From NCBI RefSeq assembly GCF_016522075.1, contig NZ_JAEHFW010000001.1, forward strand, positions 1,612,001 through 1,676,000: 64,000 nucleotides of DNA. The letters run 5' to 3'. Each line of letters opens with the position of its first letter. The stretch's first letter is position 1. The position numbers were made by a program, and so were the translations under genes. Below, in pieces: positions 8,429 to 17,625 of the stretch. The stretch is from Mucilaginibacter segetis (GTDB lineage: Bacteria; Bacteroidota; Bacteroidia; Sphingobacteriales; Sphingobacteriaceae). Below the pieces are notes generated by a model. The model did not search any database and was not told the DNA's origin. It worked only from the letters and a program-made list of their open reading frames with translations.

Positions 8429-11400
8429 TTGAATTTGGAATTAGAAATTTTTACTAAAAACGGCCTTCCTGTTGATTTTGACCCGTTTGCAGGACCCGAA
8501 ATTTTATTGATTGCCCCGGCAACAGAACCACAGATAGAGATTTGGACTTCCTGTTTAATAGGTGGTTCGGATGCAAGTTGTGCTTACAATGATTCCGCTT
8601 CATTGTTGTTAACCGGCCCGTTTGACGACAATGCCATGCGCCTGGCTTTACAGGCATTATCAGATCGCCATGAGGCATTACGCACCGTATTTAGTGGAGA
8701 CGGTAAGACTATCTGTGTTTATAATAATCCAAAAATTAGCTTCGATTATCATGATATCTCCACTCAGGAAGCTGAACAGAATGCATCATTTATACAAAAT
8801 TATGCAAGGCAAAATGCAATCACTCCAATGGACCTGGTATATGGCCCGTTGTTTAAAACGGCTCTGTTCAAATTAAATAATGATGAACATTATTTAACAT
8901 TTATTGCGCATCACATTATCTGCGACGGCTGGTCGGTAGGAGTAATTTTACAAGACCTGAGTAAACTTTATACAGCCTTTGCAAAAGGAATAGAACCGAT
9001 ATTGCCTCCGGCCCCACAATTTAGTGATTATGCGGTTGATCAATCATTTTCAGAAGAAGATGCAACTTTGCGAGAGAACGAAGCTTTTTGGATAGATCAG
9101 TTTAAAGGGAGCGACCACCTGCTGAATTTACCAACAGATAATCCGCGACCAACATATCGTACTTTTAAAAGCAATCGTGCCGATTTTAATTTAGAAGCCA
9201 ATTTGGTTAACGATATTAAAAAAATGGCACGTAAGGCGGGCAGCAGTTTTGTTACCGCGTTGCTTGCTGCTTTCGAAGTTTTTTTACAACAAATAACAAC
9301 TCAGGACGAAATTATTTTAGGCCTGCCCTCTGCGGGGCAATCTGCTACAGGCAATTACGGCCTGGTGGGGCACTGTGTAAATTTATTGGCTTTACGTACC
9401 ATACCTGACAGAGAACTGCAATTTGTTGACTATTTAAAACAGAGAAAGACTGCCATACTTGATGCTTACGAGCATCAGCAGTATACATTTGGGAGTTTGC
9501 TGAAAAAACTAAACATTCCTCGCGATGCATCACGTATACCACTCGTCCCTGTAGTGTTCAATATAGATATCGGCATGGATGAGGGGGTGGATTTTTACAA
9601 CCTTAAACACCAGTACATTAACAATCCAAGAGAATACGAAACATTTGAGATATTCCTGAACATTACCGATCAAAAGGATGGATTGATATTAGAATGGTCT
9701 TATAATTCCCAGTTGTTTAGCCCTGAAACCATCACACGAATGATGGATGAGTTTGAGTATCTATTAAGGCAGATTGTTAAAAATCCGGAGATTATGATCG
9801 GAAGAATTCCGACTAAAGATGCACAGGAAATTAAAAATAAATTACAATTATGGAACAATACTAAAGTTAGCTATCCCAAGAATAAATCGCTTTCTGCCAT
9901 AATTAGTGATACAGTTACAGTCAATTATGAAAACGTTGCCTTACAGTTCTATAAGCAAAAATATACTTATAAACAGCTCAACGAAAAATCTAATCAGCTT
10001 GCTCACGCCTTAATAAAATTTGGCCTGAATAAAGGAGATCGTGTTGCACTGTTAGTTGACAGATCTGAAAAATTAGTGGTAGCATTATTGGCAATAATGA
10101 AAGCCGGGGGGGCATATATTCCGCTTGATCCGCTTTTCCCGGTTAACCGGATTAATTATATGTTGACGGATTCGGATGCGAAATTACTGCTGACTGAAAG
10201 CAATTACAGCGGACAGTATATTCATGGCAATGAAGTTTTACTTGATAATGTTTGGCACGAACTTGCCGAATACCCTTCTAATGAACCCGATGTATGTATT
10301 AAAGGCGACGATTTGCTTTATATATTATACACCTCAGGATCAACGGGTTCACCCAAAGGGGTACAAATTGCACATCATAATGTGGTTAACTTTCTGTTGA
10401 GCATGCAAAAAGTCCCCGGTATAACACCTCAAGATAAATTACTTGCTGTTACTACCATTAGCTTTGATATAGCCGGGCTCGAAATATTTTTGCCCCTCAT
10501 AACCGGGGCCCAACTTATATTAACTGATGCAGTTATAGCCAAGGACGGCTTCGCTCTGCTTGAGATAATTAAAAATCAGAAAATTACCCTAATGCAAGCT
10601 ACGCCATATACCTGGCGGATTTTGTTAGAGGCAGGTTGGCAAAATCAACCGTTAAAAGCAATATGTGGAGGCGAAGCACTGCCGCTTGATCTTGCATCGA
10701 GGATACTTGATCGTGCATCATCACTATGGAATGTATATGGTCCAACTGAAACCACCATATGGTCAACAATAAAAGAAATTACTAATGCTGACGAAACAAT
10801 CACAATAGGTAAACCAATAGATAATACGAGTATTTATGTATTAGACAGGTTTCTTAATCCCATAGCACCAGGAGTTGCGGGAGAAATATACATTGGTGGC
10901 GAAGGAGTGGCAAAAGGTTATTGGAAAAAACCGGATCTGACAGCCGAAAAGTTTATAGACGATCCATTTTCGGCTATTTCCGGTGCAAAAATGTATCGTA
11001 CGGGCGATATTGGAACTTTTACCAGTGATGGAGAATTAGTTTATCTGTCAAGAACAGACAATCAGATAAAGATACGCGGTTACAGAATTGAAACAGGTGA
11101 AATTGAGCACTATCTTTCAAAGATTAGCGATATAAAAGAAGCAGTTGTTGTAACCAGTGCCGATTATAATGGCATTCAAAAACTGGTTGCTTACGTAGTA
11201 GTTTATGACAATACACTGAGTGAAAACAATAATGAGAATATAAGCAATTGGCGTATTGAATTGCATAGTTCACTACCTGATTACATGATACCTGATAATT
11301 TTATTATTATATCCGAAATACCATTAACACCTAATGGTAAGGTGAATAAAAAGGCACTTATTACTCAACAGCCATTAATTGCTGCAAACATTGGCCAATA

Positions 11401-12466
11401 TATTTCCCCACGCACTGATACCGAAAAATTAGTACATGATATTTGGAAAGAGTATTTAGAAATTGAAAGGATAAGTGTACTTGATAATTTCTTTGAACTT
11501 GGCGGGCATTCCTTAATAGCAGTACAGGTGATGGCGCGTATTGAGAAGGAAACCGGTAAACGTTTACCATTAGCAGTACTGTTTGAAAATTCTACGATAG
11601 AAAAACTGTCGCTTGTGCTGCAGAGGGATGGTCGTTCCATTACATGGGATTCTTTAGTACCTATAAAGCCAAAAGGTAATAAAATGCCTATTTATATTGT
11701 GCATGGTGCAGGTTTAAATGTACTATTATTCAATACATTAGCTAAACATATGGATGATGACCAACCTGTATACGGTTTGCAGGCAAAAGGGCTAAACGGG
11801 GTTGATGAACCGCTTAATAGAATAGAAGATATTGCAGCACACTATATTTCATCTATTATGAGCCAAAATCCGGACGGGCCTTACGCTCTTGCCGGCTTTT
11901 CATTCGGTGGCATCATAGCGTTTGAAATGGCCAGGCAACTGGAAGCGTTAAATAAAGAGGTAAAAATGTTGGCGATGTTTGACACATACGCTTATCGCAC
12001 ACCGCATTATGATCCATGGTTATTAAAGCATTACAAACGGGGCATGTATTTTGGACGCAAGCTTTGGTATTCTGTAACGTTTCAGGAAGGTTTTATTAAA
12101 ACCATTAAGCACAGAAGCAAAGCACTTAAAAGAGGGGCGACCCGCTTTTACTGGCGATTTAGATATGGTAAAGAACAAAAACAAACAGGTTTTTTTGGTT
12201 ATTCTAATAAAATTGATCAGATGAATGATATTGCCCAAAAACACTATAGAATACAACCATATGAAATAACAATAGAGTTGTTTAGAGCAGAAGTACGTTC
12301 ATTTTACCTTGATGATTTTGAATATATGGGGTGGAAGCCCTATGCGCTTAAAGGAATAAATATTCATAATATCCCCGGTGAGCATAACACGATATTTAAG
12401 GATCCAAATGATAAAGTTTTTGCTAAAATATTACAGGAGTGTTTAGATAAAGCGGTTAAAAGATAA
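8429..12466 (+). CDS. NRPS terminal module: C-A-T-TE
   Basis: 1345 residues. Condensation domain about 20-450 with HHIICDGW at 161-168. Adenylation domain about 470-980 (A3 YTSGSTGSPKG near 634; A10 TPNGKVNKK). Carrier domain with LGGHSL, Ser1028. Thioesterase about 1080-1340 with GFSFGG, nucleophile Ser1158. The hand-read A-domain code (D I L Y I G V I W K) is close to the glycine-type code I remember, so glycine is a reasonable but unproven guess. The only start that keeps the C domain intact is TTG at 8429, since TAA lies directly upstream and the first in-frame Met falls inside the domain; translation is probably coupled to the preceding gene. It finishes and releases the product of the two-protein line. 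Confidence 0.93.
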   Translation: MNLELEIFTKNGLPVDFDPFAGPEILLIAPATEPQIEIWTSCLIGGSDASCAYNDSASLLLTGPFDDNAMRLALQALSDRHEALRTVFSGDGKTICVYNNPKISFDYHDISTQEAEQNASFIQNYARQNAITPMDLVYGPLFKTALFKLNNDEHYLTFIAHHIICDGWSVGVILQDLSKLYTAFAKGIEPILPPAPQFSDYAVDQSFSEEDATLRENEAFWIDQFKGSDHLLNLPTDNPRPTYRTFKSNRADFNLEANLVNDIKKMARKAGSSFVTALLAAFEVFLQQITTQDEIILGLPSAGQSATGNYGLVGHCVNLLALRTIPDRELQFVDYLKQRKTAILDAYEHQQYTFGSLLKKLNIPRDASRIPLVPVVFNIDIGMDEGVDFYNLKHQYINNPREYETFEIFLNITDQKDGLILEWSYNSQLFSPETITRMMDEFEYLLRQIVKNPEIMIGRIPTKDAQEIKNKLQLWNNTKVSYPKNKSLSAIISDTVTVNYENVALQFYKQKYTYKQLNEKSNQLAHALIKFGLNKGDRVALLVDRSEKLVVALLAIMKAGGAYIPLDPLFPVNRINYMLTDSDAKLLLTESNYSGQYIHGNEVLLDNVWHELAEYPSNEPDVCIKGDDLLYILYTSGSTGSPKGVQIAHHNVVNFLLSMQKVPGITPQDKLLAVTTISFDIAGLEIFLPLITGAQLILTDAVIAKDGFALLEIIKNQKITLMQATPYTWRILLEAGWQNQPLKAICGGEALPLDLASRILDRASSLWNVYGPTETTIWSTIKEITNADETITIGKPIDNTSIYVLDRFLNPIAPGVAGEIYIGGEGVAKGYWKKPDLTAEKFIDDPFSAISGAKMYRTGDIGTFTSDGELVYLSRTDNQIKIRGYRIETGEIEHYLSKISDIKEAVVVTSADYNGIQKLVAYVVVYDNTLSENNNENISNWRIELHSSLPDYMIPDNFIIISEIPLTPNGKVNKKALITQQPLIAANIGQYISPRTDTEKLVHDIWKEYLEIERISVLDNFFELGGHSLIAVQVMARIEKETGKRLPLAVLFENSTIEKLSLVLQRDGRSITWDSLVPIKPKGNKMPIYIVHGAGLNVLLFNTLAKHMDDDQPVYGLQAKGLNGVDEPLNRIEDIAAHYISSIMSQNPDGPYALAGFSFGGIIAFEMARQLEALNKEVKMLAMFDTYAYRTPHYDPWLLKHYKRGMYFGRKLWYSVTFQEGFIKTIKHRSKALKRGATRFYWRFRYGKEQKQTGFFGYSNKIDQMNDIAQKHYRIQPYEITIELFRAEVRSFYLDDFEYMGWKPYALKGINIHNIPGEHNTIFKDPNDKVFAKILQECLDKAVKR

Positions 12467-12504
12467 ATCATAGTTTAATACCTGGTATTTCAAGAAGTTT
12501 GCGC

Positions 12505-13260
12505 ATGGGAATAAAAATTGGTTGGATTGCAGATAGAATAGTGTGGAAGAACTCGTTTTTAGAATATCGCATTAAACCCAATGAAATGCATATTTGGCGC
12601 ATAAATATTGATGATTTTATTAACCAGACTGATTTTTTAATCCGCCTGCTAAATAATTCGGAAATTGAGCGTGCAAACAAATATTTCAGGGAAAACGACA
12701 GGATAAGATTTATAGTAAGCCGCGGAATGCAACGGTCTGTTTTAGCGAATTACCTAAATATTCCGGCGGCGGAACTAAGATTCGCTTTGTCAGAAAATAA
12801 AAAACCGTACATTTTAAACACCAATCCCGATAATGTCCGGTATAATATTTCACATTCCGGATGTTGGATATTATTGGCTATTTCATCTACAGAGGTAGGA
12901 TGTGATGTCGAATATGTTGACCCTTTATTAAAATTTAATGATGTAATTAAAGATCACTTTAGTACCCAAGAAACCGAATATATTGGTAAGGACAACTCCA
13001 CTAAAAAGTTTTTCACTTTATGGACACGTAAAGAGACGATTTTAAAAGCCACGGGCGAGGGGTTAGGAGATATTTTAAGATCTGTACCATCACTAAATGG
13101 CGAACACCCATTACCAGATAACATTTCCGGTCATAACAGCGAACTTATGCTTTTGAGTTTCAATCTGGATGTTGATTACGTAGCCAGTGTAGCCTCTTTT
13201 AACTCTAATACTTTTCCATTATTTATTGATGCCGGTTTTTTAAATAAAGCATGTTATTAA
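12505..13260 (+). CDS. Sfp-type 4'-phosphopantetheinyl transferase
   Basis: About 251 residues. It shows the Sfp signature: NISHSG, then VGCDVEYVD (Mg-binding Asp and Glu), then FFTLWTRKETILKATGEGL, the WxxKExxxKxxG motif. It transfers phosphopantetheine from CoA to carrier-domain serines, here presumably Ser558, Ser1550 and Ser1028 of the two preceding proteins. It follows the second NRPS gene by under 40 nt in the same operon. The ATG at 12505 is preceded in frame by a TTG at 12499; a later Met at 12586 (MHIWRI) also fits the usual family N-terminus, so the start is uncertain. The gene makes the cluster self-sufficient for carrier activation. Confidence 0.92.
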   Translation: MGIKIGWIADRIVWKNSFLEYRIKPNEMHIWRINIDDFINQTDFLIRLLNNSEIERANKYFRENDRIRFIVSRGMQRSVLANYLNIPAAELRFALSENKKPYILNTNPDNVRYNISHSGCWILLAISSTEVGCDVEYVDPLLKFNDVIKDHFSTQETEYIGKDNSTKKFFTLWTRKETILKATGEGLGDILRSVPSLNGEHPLPDNISGHNSELMLLSFNLDVDYVASVASFNSNTFPLFIDAGFLNKACY

Positions 13261-13309
13261 TCTAATTACGGAAAATTGCAATAATCTTCTTTGGCTTTAA
13301 AATACTTAA

Positions 13310-14713
13310 TTACCTTCTTTCATTATAAACACCAAATTCGGCTATGGAAACCTGGTGATCTGCTTTATCTATCCAAACCCTTACCTTATTTCCCCAAACT
13401 CTGTTAAAGCGGTTTATTTTAACCTTAGCACTGTTCTCGGCAGATAAAATAGGTGTCCATTTGCCATCTTTTAAATATTCCAGATGATATTTGGTAATGT
13501 TTGGTTTCTGTTCGGCTATTGTAATATTATTAAAAGCGATATCGTGCCCGAAATCAACCTCATACCAGGGCTTTTCTACTTTAGGATTCGATACCCACGA
13601 AGTTGTAAAGTCATCGTCGTTGGCAAAGTCCATTATTTCAGAGTCATCACTCCAACTGGAATTCGCCATTTTATTTTTCGCCAAATTGGTAGATATTATC
13701 GGCGCACCTGTTGGCGTTAACTTTGGTGCAGGGCCATCATTATGCCATAACTTACCAATCTGCTTAAGTGCTGCTAAGGCATTATCATCAATTAACCCCT
13801 CCGTGTTTGGTGCAACATTGAGGATAAAATTGCAATCAACTTTATTTAAGGGTATAATATTATCATTAACTAACTTCACCGGATCTTTAACAGGCGTGGT
13901 AGGAAATGAAGTTTTCCAAAACCAGTTTTGGTTAAGAGGGAGGCAGGCTAGTGCAGGCATACGATTAGTTTCCTTAGAAACTCTTTGACCGGCACCCATT
14001 TCATAGGTTTTTATATCTGTATAATACAAACCTTCTGCGGGATATTTTGCACCATTCAGATCCATTAATACACAATCAGGTTGTAATGATTTTACCAGAT
14101 AATAAATATCTTCAAATTGTATATCATCATAGGATATTCTTGACCAGGGAGCATCCCAGCCATCAATTATTAAAGCTTCAATTTTTCCATAGTTGGTTAA
14201 TAGTTCGGTTATTTGTGCTTTTACCATCTCAAAATCTTTTTGAGTAATGGCATTGGGCCGCAAGCGATGATGGGTATCTAATATAGAATAATATAGCATT
14301 ACTTTAAGGCCGTTTGCCCGGAATGCATCTGTAAATTCTTTAACAACATCCCGTTTAAGTGGACTGTTCATTACATTGTAATCGGTGGTTTTAGTATCCC
14401 AGATGCAAAAACCGCTGTGATGTTTAGTGGTAAGACAACCGTAACTCATATTTGCAGATTTAGCAGCTTTTGCCCACTGATCACAATTTAATTTTGTTGG
14501 GTTAAAAATAGTTGGTGATGCGTCGGGGTCCGGCCAGTCTGCATTCATATAAGTGGGGATATTAAAATGAATGAACATGCCAAATCGCAAATCAACGAAT
14601 TTCTGCTGAAGTACTGTTAATGATTGAGGCTCTTTAATATTTTGACAAGTTGCAGGAGCAATATTGATTAATAAAATTGTAAAAACTGATAAAGCAAATA
14701 ATTTGATAGACAT
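13310..14713 (-). CDS. Secreted alpha-L-fucosidase, GH29, with C-terminal discoidin-like domain
   Basis: 467 residues with a cleavable signal peptide (about residues 1-23, ending ATCQ). The GH29 catalytic barrel spans about 30-330: RFGMFIHFN, TTKHHSGFCIWD and YYSILDTHH are typical family stretches, and LIIDGWDAPW holds the likely catalytic aspartate region. Residues about 345-465 resemble an F5/8 type C carbohydrate-binding fold. Expected role: removal of alpha-linked fucose from glycans in the periplasm or outside the cell. Convergent to the NRPS operon and apparently unrelated to it; no SusC/SusD pair is adjacent, so this is not a full polysaccharide utilisation locus. Confidence 0.88.
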   Translation of the reverse strand: MSIKLFALSVFTILLINIAPATCQNIKEPQSLTVLQQKFVDLRFGMFIHFNIPTYMNADWPDPDASPTIFNPTKLNCDQWAKAAKSANMSYGCLTTKHHSGFCIWDTKTTDYNVMNSPLKRDVVKEFTDAFRANGLKVMLYYSILDTHHRLRPNAITQKDFEMVKAQITELLTNYGKIEALIIDGWDAPWSRISYDDIQFEDIYYLVKSLQPDCVLMDLNGAKYPAEGLYYTDIKTYEMGAGQRVSKETNRMPALACLPLNQNWFWKTSFPTTPVKDPVKLVNDNIIPLNKVDCNFILNVAPNTEGLIDDNALAALKQIGKLWHNDGPAPKLTPTGAPIISTNLAKNKMANSSWSDDSEIMDFANDDDFTTSWVSNPKVEKPWYEVDFGHDIAFNNITIAEQKPNITKYHLEYLKDGKWTPILSAENSAKVKINRFNRVWGNKVRVWIDKADHQVSIAEFGVYNERR

Positions 14714-14868
14714 ATTTATAATTATAAAAATATGTGAGCAATATACTATTTAGAGGTTTTATTAGCTAACATCCATCAAAAAACATGAATGAAAATATGT
14801 GATGATAAAAACGCAATCGTCATAGATATGTCGTAATACACATAAAATTAACTTTTTGACATGCTAAA

Positions 14869-14903
14869 TGAAATATTGTTGCATTTGTGATTATATTTGC
14901 AAC
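14869..14903 (+). promoter_or_regulatory. merC promoter with Fur-family 7-1-7 box
   Basis: A 7-1-7 element (TGAAATA-T-TGTTGCA, 14869-14883) lies just upstream of a TATATTTG -7 box (14892-14899). A further inverted half-site TGCAAC (14898-14903) overlaps the end of the -7 box. The element, taken as 16 nt, matches the box at 15824 at 14 of 16 positions. The geometry is that of Fur-family repressor sites, and the regulator gene is the second gene of this operon, so autoregulation is likely. The TSS implied (about 14905) puts translation at 14919, not at 14868. Confidence 0.6.
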
Positions 14904-14918
14904 ATGAGATCATCTAAG

Positions 14919-15332
14919 ATGAACCTTAAAAAATTGGATAATATTGGAATGACGGCATCGACTTTATGTGCTATACATTGCGCAGCTGTACCCATATTTT
15001 TTACCAGTTTACCACTTGTCGGTCTGGGTTTTTTAGCTAATCCATGGGTAGAATGGATAATGATATTATTTGCGCTTTTAGTAGGTGTTTCATCTATAGG
15101 AACATCCGTAAAAATTCATCATCGCTTATTGCCGTTGATATTATTAATTGCGGGTTTTGTAACAGTGATTGCGGGCCATTTGCTCATTAGCGGCTGGCTG
15201 GAAGCCGTGGTAGTGCCATCTGGGGGGATAGTAATTGCGATAGCGCATTTTGTAAATTATAAATACGCCGGTACCTGCCAGGCCGGAGATAATTATTTTC
15301 ATTTAAAACATGATCATTCCAACCACAATTAA
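14919..15332 (+). CDS. MerC-like membrane protein
   Basis: 137 residues from the ATG at 14919; ATGs at 14904 and 14868 are in frame, but 14868 lies upstream of the promoter -7 box. MerC features: TLCAIHCAAVP near the N-terminus with two cysteines and a histidine in the first membrane segment, then three further hydrophobic segments and a His-rich C-terminus (HLKHDHSNHN). In Hg-resistant Proteobacteria MerC carries mercuric ion; in Bacteroidetes such proteins commonly sit beside Fur-family regulators with no mer operon, so the metal may be zinc or another divalent ion. The following gene is that regulator, 34 nt downstream. Confidence 0.8.
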   Translation: MNLKKLDNIGMTASTLCAIHCAAVPIFFTSLPLVGLGFLANPWVEWIMILFALLVGVSSIGTSVKIHHRLLPLILLIAGFVTVIAGHLLISGWLEAVVVPSGGIVIAIAHFVNYKYAGTCQAGDNYFHLKHDHSNHN

Positions 15333-15366
15333 TTGTGTTATTTTGGTATAATTACAGCAAATTAGA

Positions 15367-15810
15367 ATGACACAGGTAAAAAACACCTTCCAATTTGAAG
15401 ATATGCTGAAAAAGCATCATTTGAAAAAAACTGCTCCGCGTTTAAGGGTACTCTCCATGATGTATTCAAAAACTACAGCTACATCACAACCCGATCTTGA
15501 AAATGTAATGCATGATATTGATAGGGTTACACTATATCGTATTTTAAATATTTTTGAAGAAAAAGGAATAATTCATAAAGTATTCGACTTGAATGGAACT
15601 GCTAATTATGCAGTATGTTCATCCGGCTGTCAGGAAAATCACCATCACGATGAGCATCTGCATTTTAATTGTACACGATGTAAAAATGTTTATTGTATTA
15701 ATGACCTGTATTTACCGGGTTTAACACTACCTGAAGGTTTTAAAGCCGAAAGCTTTACCTTATATGCTAATGGCATATGCCCCAAATGCGAAAAAAAACC
15801 TCATCATTAA
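15367..15810 (+). CDS. Fur-family metalloregulator (Zur/PerR/Fur-like)
   Basis: 147 residues. N-terminal winged helix with DRVTLYRILNIFEEKGIIHK, the recognition-helix region of the Fur family; then HHHDEHLHF (regulatory metal site) and two CX2C pairs, CTRC and CPKC, typical of the structural zinc site. Expected to repress transcription when metal-loaded. Co-transcribed with the MerC-like gene. TGCAATA-A-TGTTGCA-type boxes occur before merC and just after this gene. Sequence alone does not settle zinc, iron or peroxide sensing; the MerC partner favours metal homeostasis, with Zur the likeliest. Confidence 0.88.
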   Translation: MTQVKNTFQFEDMLKKHHLKKTAPRLRVLSMMYSKTTATSQPDLENVMHDIDRVTLYRILNIFEEKGIIHKVFDLNGTANYAVCSSGCQENHHHDEHLHFNCTRCKNVYCINDLYLPGLTLPEGFKAESFTLYANGICPKCEKKPHH

Positions 15811-15823
15811 TATTAGTAATATT

Positions 15824-15839
15824 TGCAATAATGTTGCAT
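15824..15839 (+). promoter_or_regulatory. Fur-family 7-1-7 box upstream of the amidase gene
   Basis: TGCAATA-A-TGTTGCA is an inverted repeat of 7-1-7 geometry with one arm mismatch, nearly identical to the merC box at 14869. It overlaps an imperfect -7-like AATATTTG. It lies 14 nt after the regulator stop and 73 nt before the amidase start, so it may control the amidase gene or be a second autoregulatory site. Confidence 0.5.
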
Positions 15840-15911
15840 AACAGTAAATAATTTTATTACTACAGATATTATTTTATCAAAATATACGTTAAGGCTAATT
15901 TCATTATATAA

Positions 15912-16736
15912 ATGCTTAAAAGACATTTAAGACTATTAATTGTAATTGGTCTATCAGTTTTACCGTTCAAGGCAATTTGTTCTGTTACATATTTAACGGA
16001 CACCATCAAAATTCAAGGATTTAAATTTAAAACAATTGTTATTGATGCAGGGCATGGCGGTAAAGACCCCGGTGCTCATGGTAAATATTCACAGGAGAAA
16101 AATGTGGCCCTGTCTATAGCCAAAAAATTACAGTTAGCCATACAAACCCAGATAAAAGATATAAATGTAGTGATGACCAGAGCCGATGATACTTTTATTG
16201 AGTTGAACAAACGTTCTGATATCGCCAATAAAAACCAGGGCAACTTATTTATATCCATTCACTGTAATTCATCACCAGAAGGAACAGCAAGCCGACCTAA
16301 TAAACGAAAAGGAGTAATGTTACTGGTTTATGGTTTTCATCGGGTGCAGGAGCAGTTAGAAGCTGTAAGAGAAAACGCCTCTATATTTGCAGAGAAAGAC
16401 TATAAGGATAATTATAAGGCATATGATGAAAATGACCCCGCCAATGTTATAGTCTTAAAAGCATTTACACAAAAATATCGTAAGCAAAGCATACTATTTG
16501 GCGACTTGCTTAATAATGAATTTAAAAATACCGACAACAGAGAAAGTGTTGGTGTAAAGGAGCAGGGGGTATTAGTGCTGGCGCATAGTGCGATGCCCGC
16601 TGTATTAATTGAAACAGGGTTTATTAATAACCCGGATGAGGAGGAATACCTGAATTCGGAACAGGGACAAAATGAAATAGTACAATCTATAATAAGAGCT
16701 GTTCAAGCTTATCGTATTTCAATCACTGCACAATAA
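15912..16736 (+). CDS. N-acetylmuramoyl-L-alanine amidase (Amidase_3)
   Basis: 274 residues. A hydrophobic N-terminal signal (residues about 8-25) is followed by the zinc amidase domain: IDAGHGGKDPGA (zinc His), SQEKNVALSIA (zinc Glu), FISIHCNSS (zinc His) and VLIETGFINN (catalytic Glu). It cleaves the amide between MurNAc and the stem peptide in the periplasm, for septal splitting or wall turnover. An insertion around residues 120-190, between the second and third zinc-ligand regions and the C-terminal Glu, is common in Bacteroidetes members. A Fur-type box lies upstream, an unusual neighbour for such a gene. Confidence 0.92.
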   Translation: MLKRHLRLLIVIGLSVLPFKAICSVTYLTDTIKIQGFKFKTIVIDAGHGGKDPGAHGKYSQEKNVALSIAKKLQLAIQTQIKDINVVMTRADDTFIELNKRSDIANKNQGNLFISIHCNSSPEGTASRPNKRKGVMLLVYGFHRVQEQLEAVRENASIFAEKDYKDNYKAYDENDPANVIVLKAFTQKYRKQSILFGDLLNNEFKNTDNRESVGVKEQGVLVLAHSAMPAVLIETGFINNPDEEEYLNSEQGQNEIVQSIIRAVQAYRISITAQ

Positions 16737-16760
16737 CTTTTAAGTTATCAAATTACCAAT

Positions 16761-16793
16761 TTTGTTAATTTAAATTAACAGATACTATATTTG
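16761..16793 (+). promoter_or_regulatory. Promoter for terC
   Basis: Bacteroidetes-type promoter: TTTG at 16761-16764 and TATATTTG at 16786-16793, 21 nt apart, 30 nt before the TerC start. Confidence 0.6.
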
Positions 16794-16823
16794 CCGCTAT
16801 CCGCAGATCACTAAAATAACCAG

Positions 16824-17597
16824 ATGGATTTTTTACATACCCTGTTAGGCGATGATATAAAGGCAGGGTTACTTATAATTCTGAATTTAATTGTTATTGA
16901 GAGTTTACTTTCTGTTGATAACGCAGCGGTGCTTGCAACTATGGTACTTGATCTGCCAAAAGACCAGCGTAGCCGGGCATTACGTTATGGAATAATTGGT
17001 GCATATGTTTTACGAGGCATTTGCTTATTGTTGGCATCATGGTTGGTGAAAATATGGTGGCTTAAACCATTAGGAGGTATCTATTTAATTTATTTGGCAG
17101 TAGATTATTTCAAGTCAAAAACCGGTGTTGATAATAATGATGAAAGCATTGATAAAAATAAAAATTGGCTTTATCGTTCTACAGTTGGATTGATAGGCAC
17201 ATTTTGGGCAACAGTTGCTTTAGTAGAATTAATGGATCTCGCCTTTTCCATTGATAACGTTTTTGCCGCAGTGGCCTTTACCGATCATGTGTATTTAATT
17301 TACATAGGTGTTTTCATAGGTATTTTGGCAATGCGTTTTGTTGCTCAGGCATTTGTTAAATTAATAGAACGTTTTCGTTTTTTAGAACTTGCGGCATTTA
17401 TAGTAATAGGTATTCTGGGCATAAAGTTAACAGCTTCTTTGTATACGCATTTTTGGCCAGAAACGGCATTCTCATTATTTATTGAAAAAGATAAAGCGGA
17501 TGTAATTGTCTCTATTTTTACTGTTGCAATATTTGTTATTCCTGTGATAACCTCTCTGTTATTTAATTTCCCCAAAAAGAATGCTAATTCAAAATGA
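16824..17597 (+). CDS. TerC-family integral membrane protein
   Basis: 257 residues with about seven to eight membrane segments. The duplicated TerC signature is present: ESLLSVDNAAVLATMV near residue 25 and MDLAFSIDNVFAAVAF near residue 138; the acidic SxDN residues in the membrane are thought to bind or conduct metal ions. Family members (TerC, Alx/MeeY) are linked to Mn export and tellurite resistance. The downstream pgpA gene follows by 28 nt and may share the transcript. Placement near the Fur/MerC pair is suggestive of a metal-homeostasis neighbourhood, but this unit has its own promoter. Confidence 0.9.
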   Translation: MDFLHTLLGDDIKAGLLIILNLIVIESLLSVDNAAVLATMVLDLPKDQRSRALRYGIIGAYVLRGICLLLASWLVKIWWLKPLGGIYLIYLAVDYFKSKTGVDNNDESIDKNKNWLYRSTVGLIGTFWATVALVELMDLAFSIDNVFAAVAFTDHVYLIYIGVFIGILAMRFVAQAFVKLIERFRFLELAAFIVIGILGIKLTASLYTHFWPETAFSLFIEKDKADVIVSIFTVAIFVIPVITSLLFNFPKKNANSK

Positions 17598-17625
17598 AAG
17601 TAGCTTATAATTATAATCTATATAA

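Noticed and set aside
13491..13988. 165-codon plus-strand ORF within the fucosidase gene
   Set aside because: Antisense shadow of conserved GH29 and discoidin-like coding sequence; no family features.
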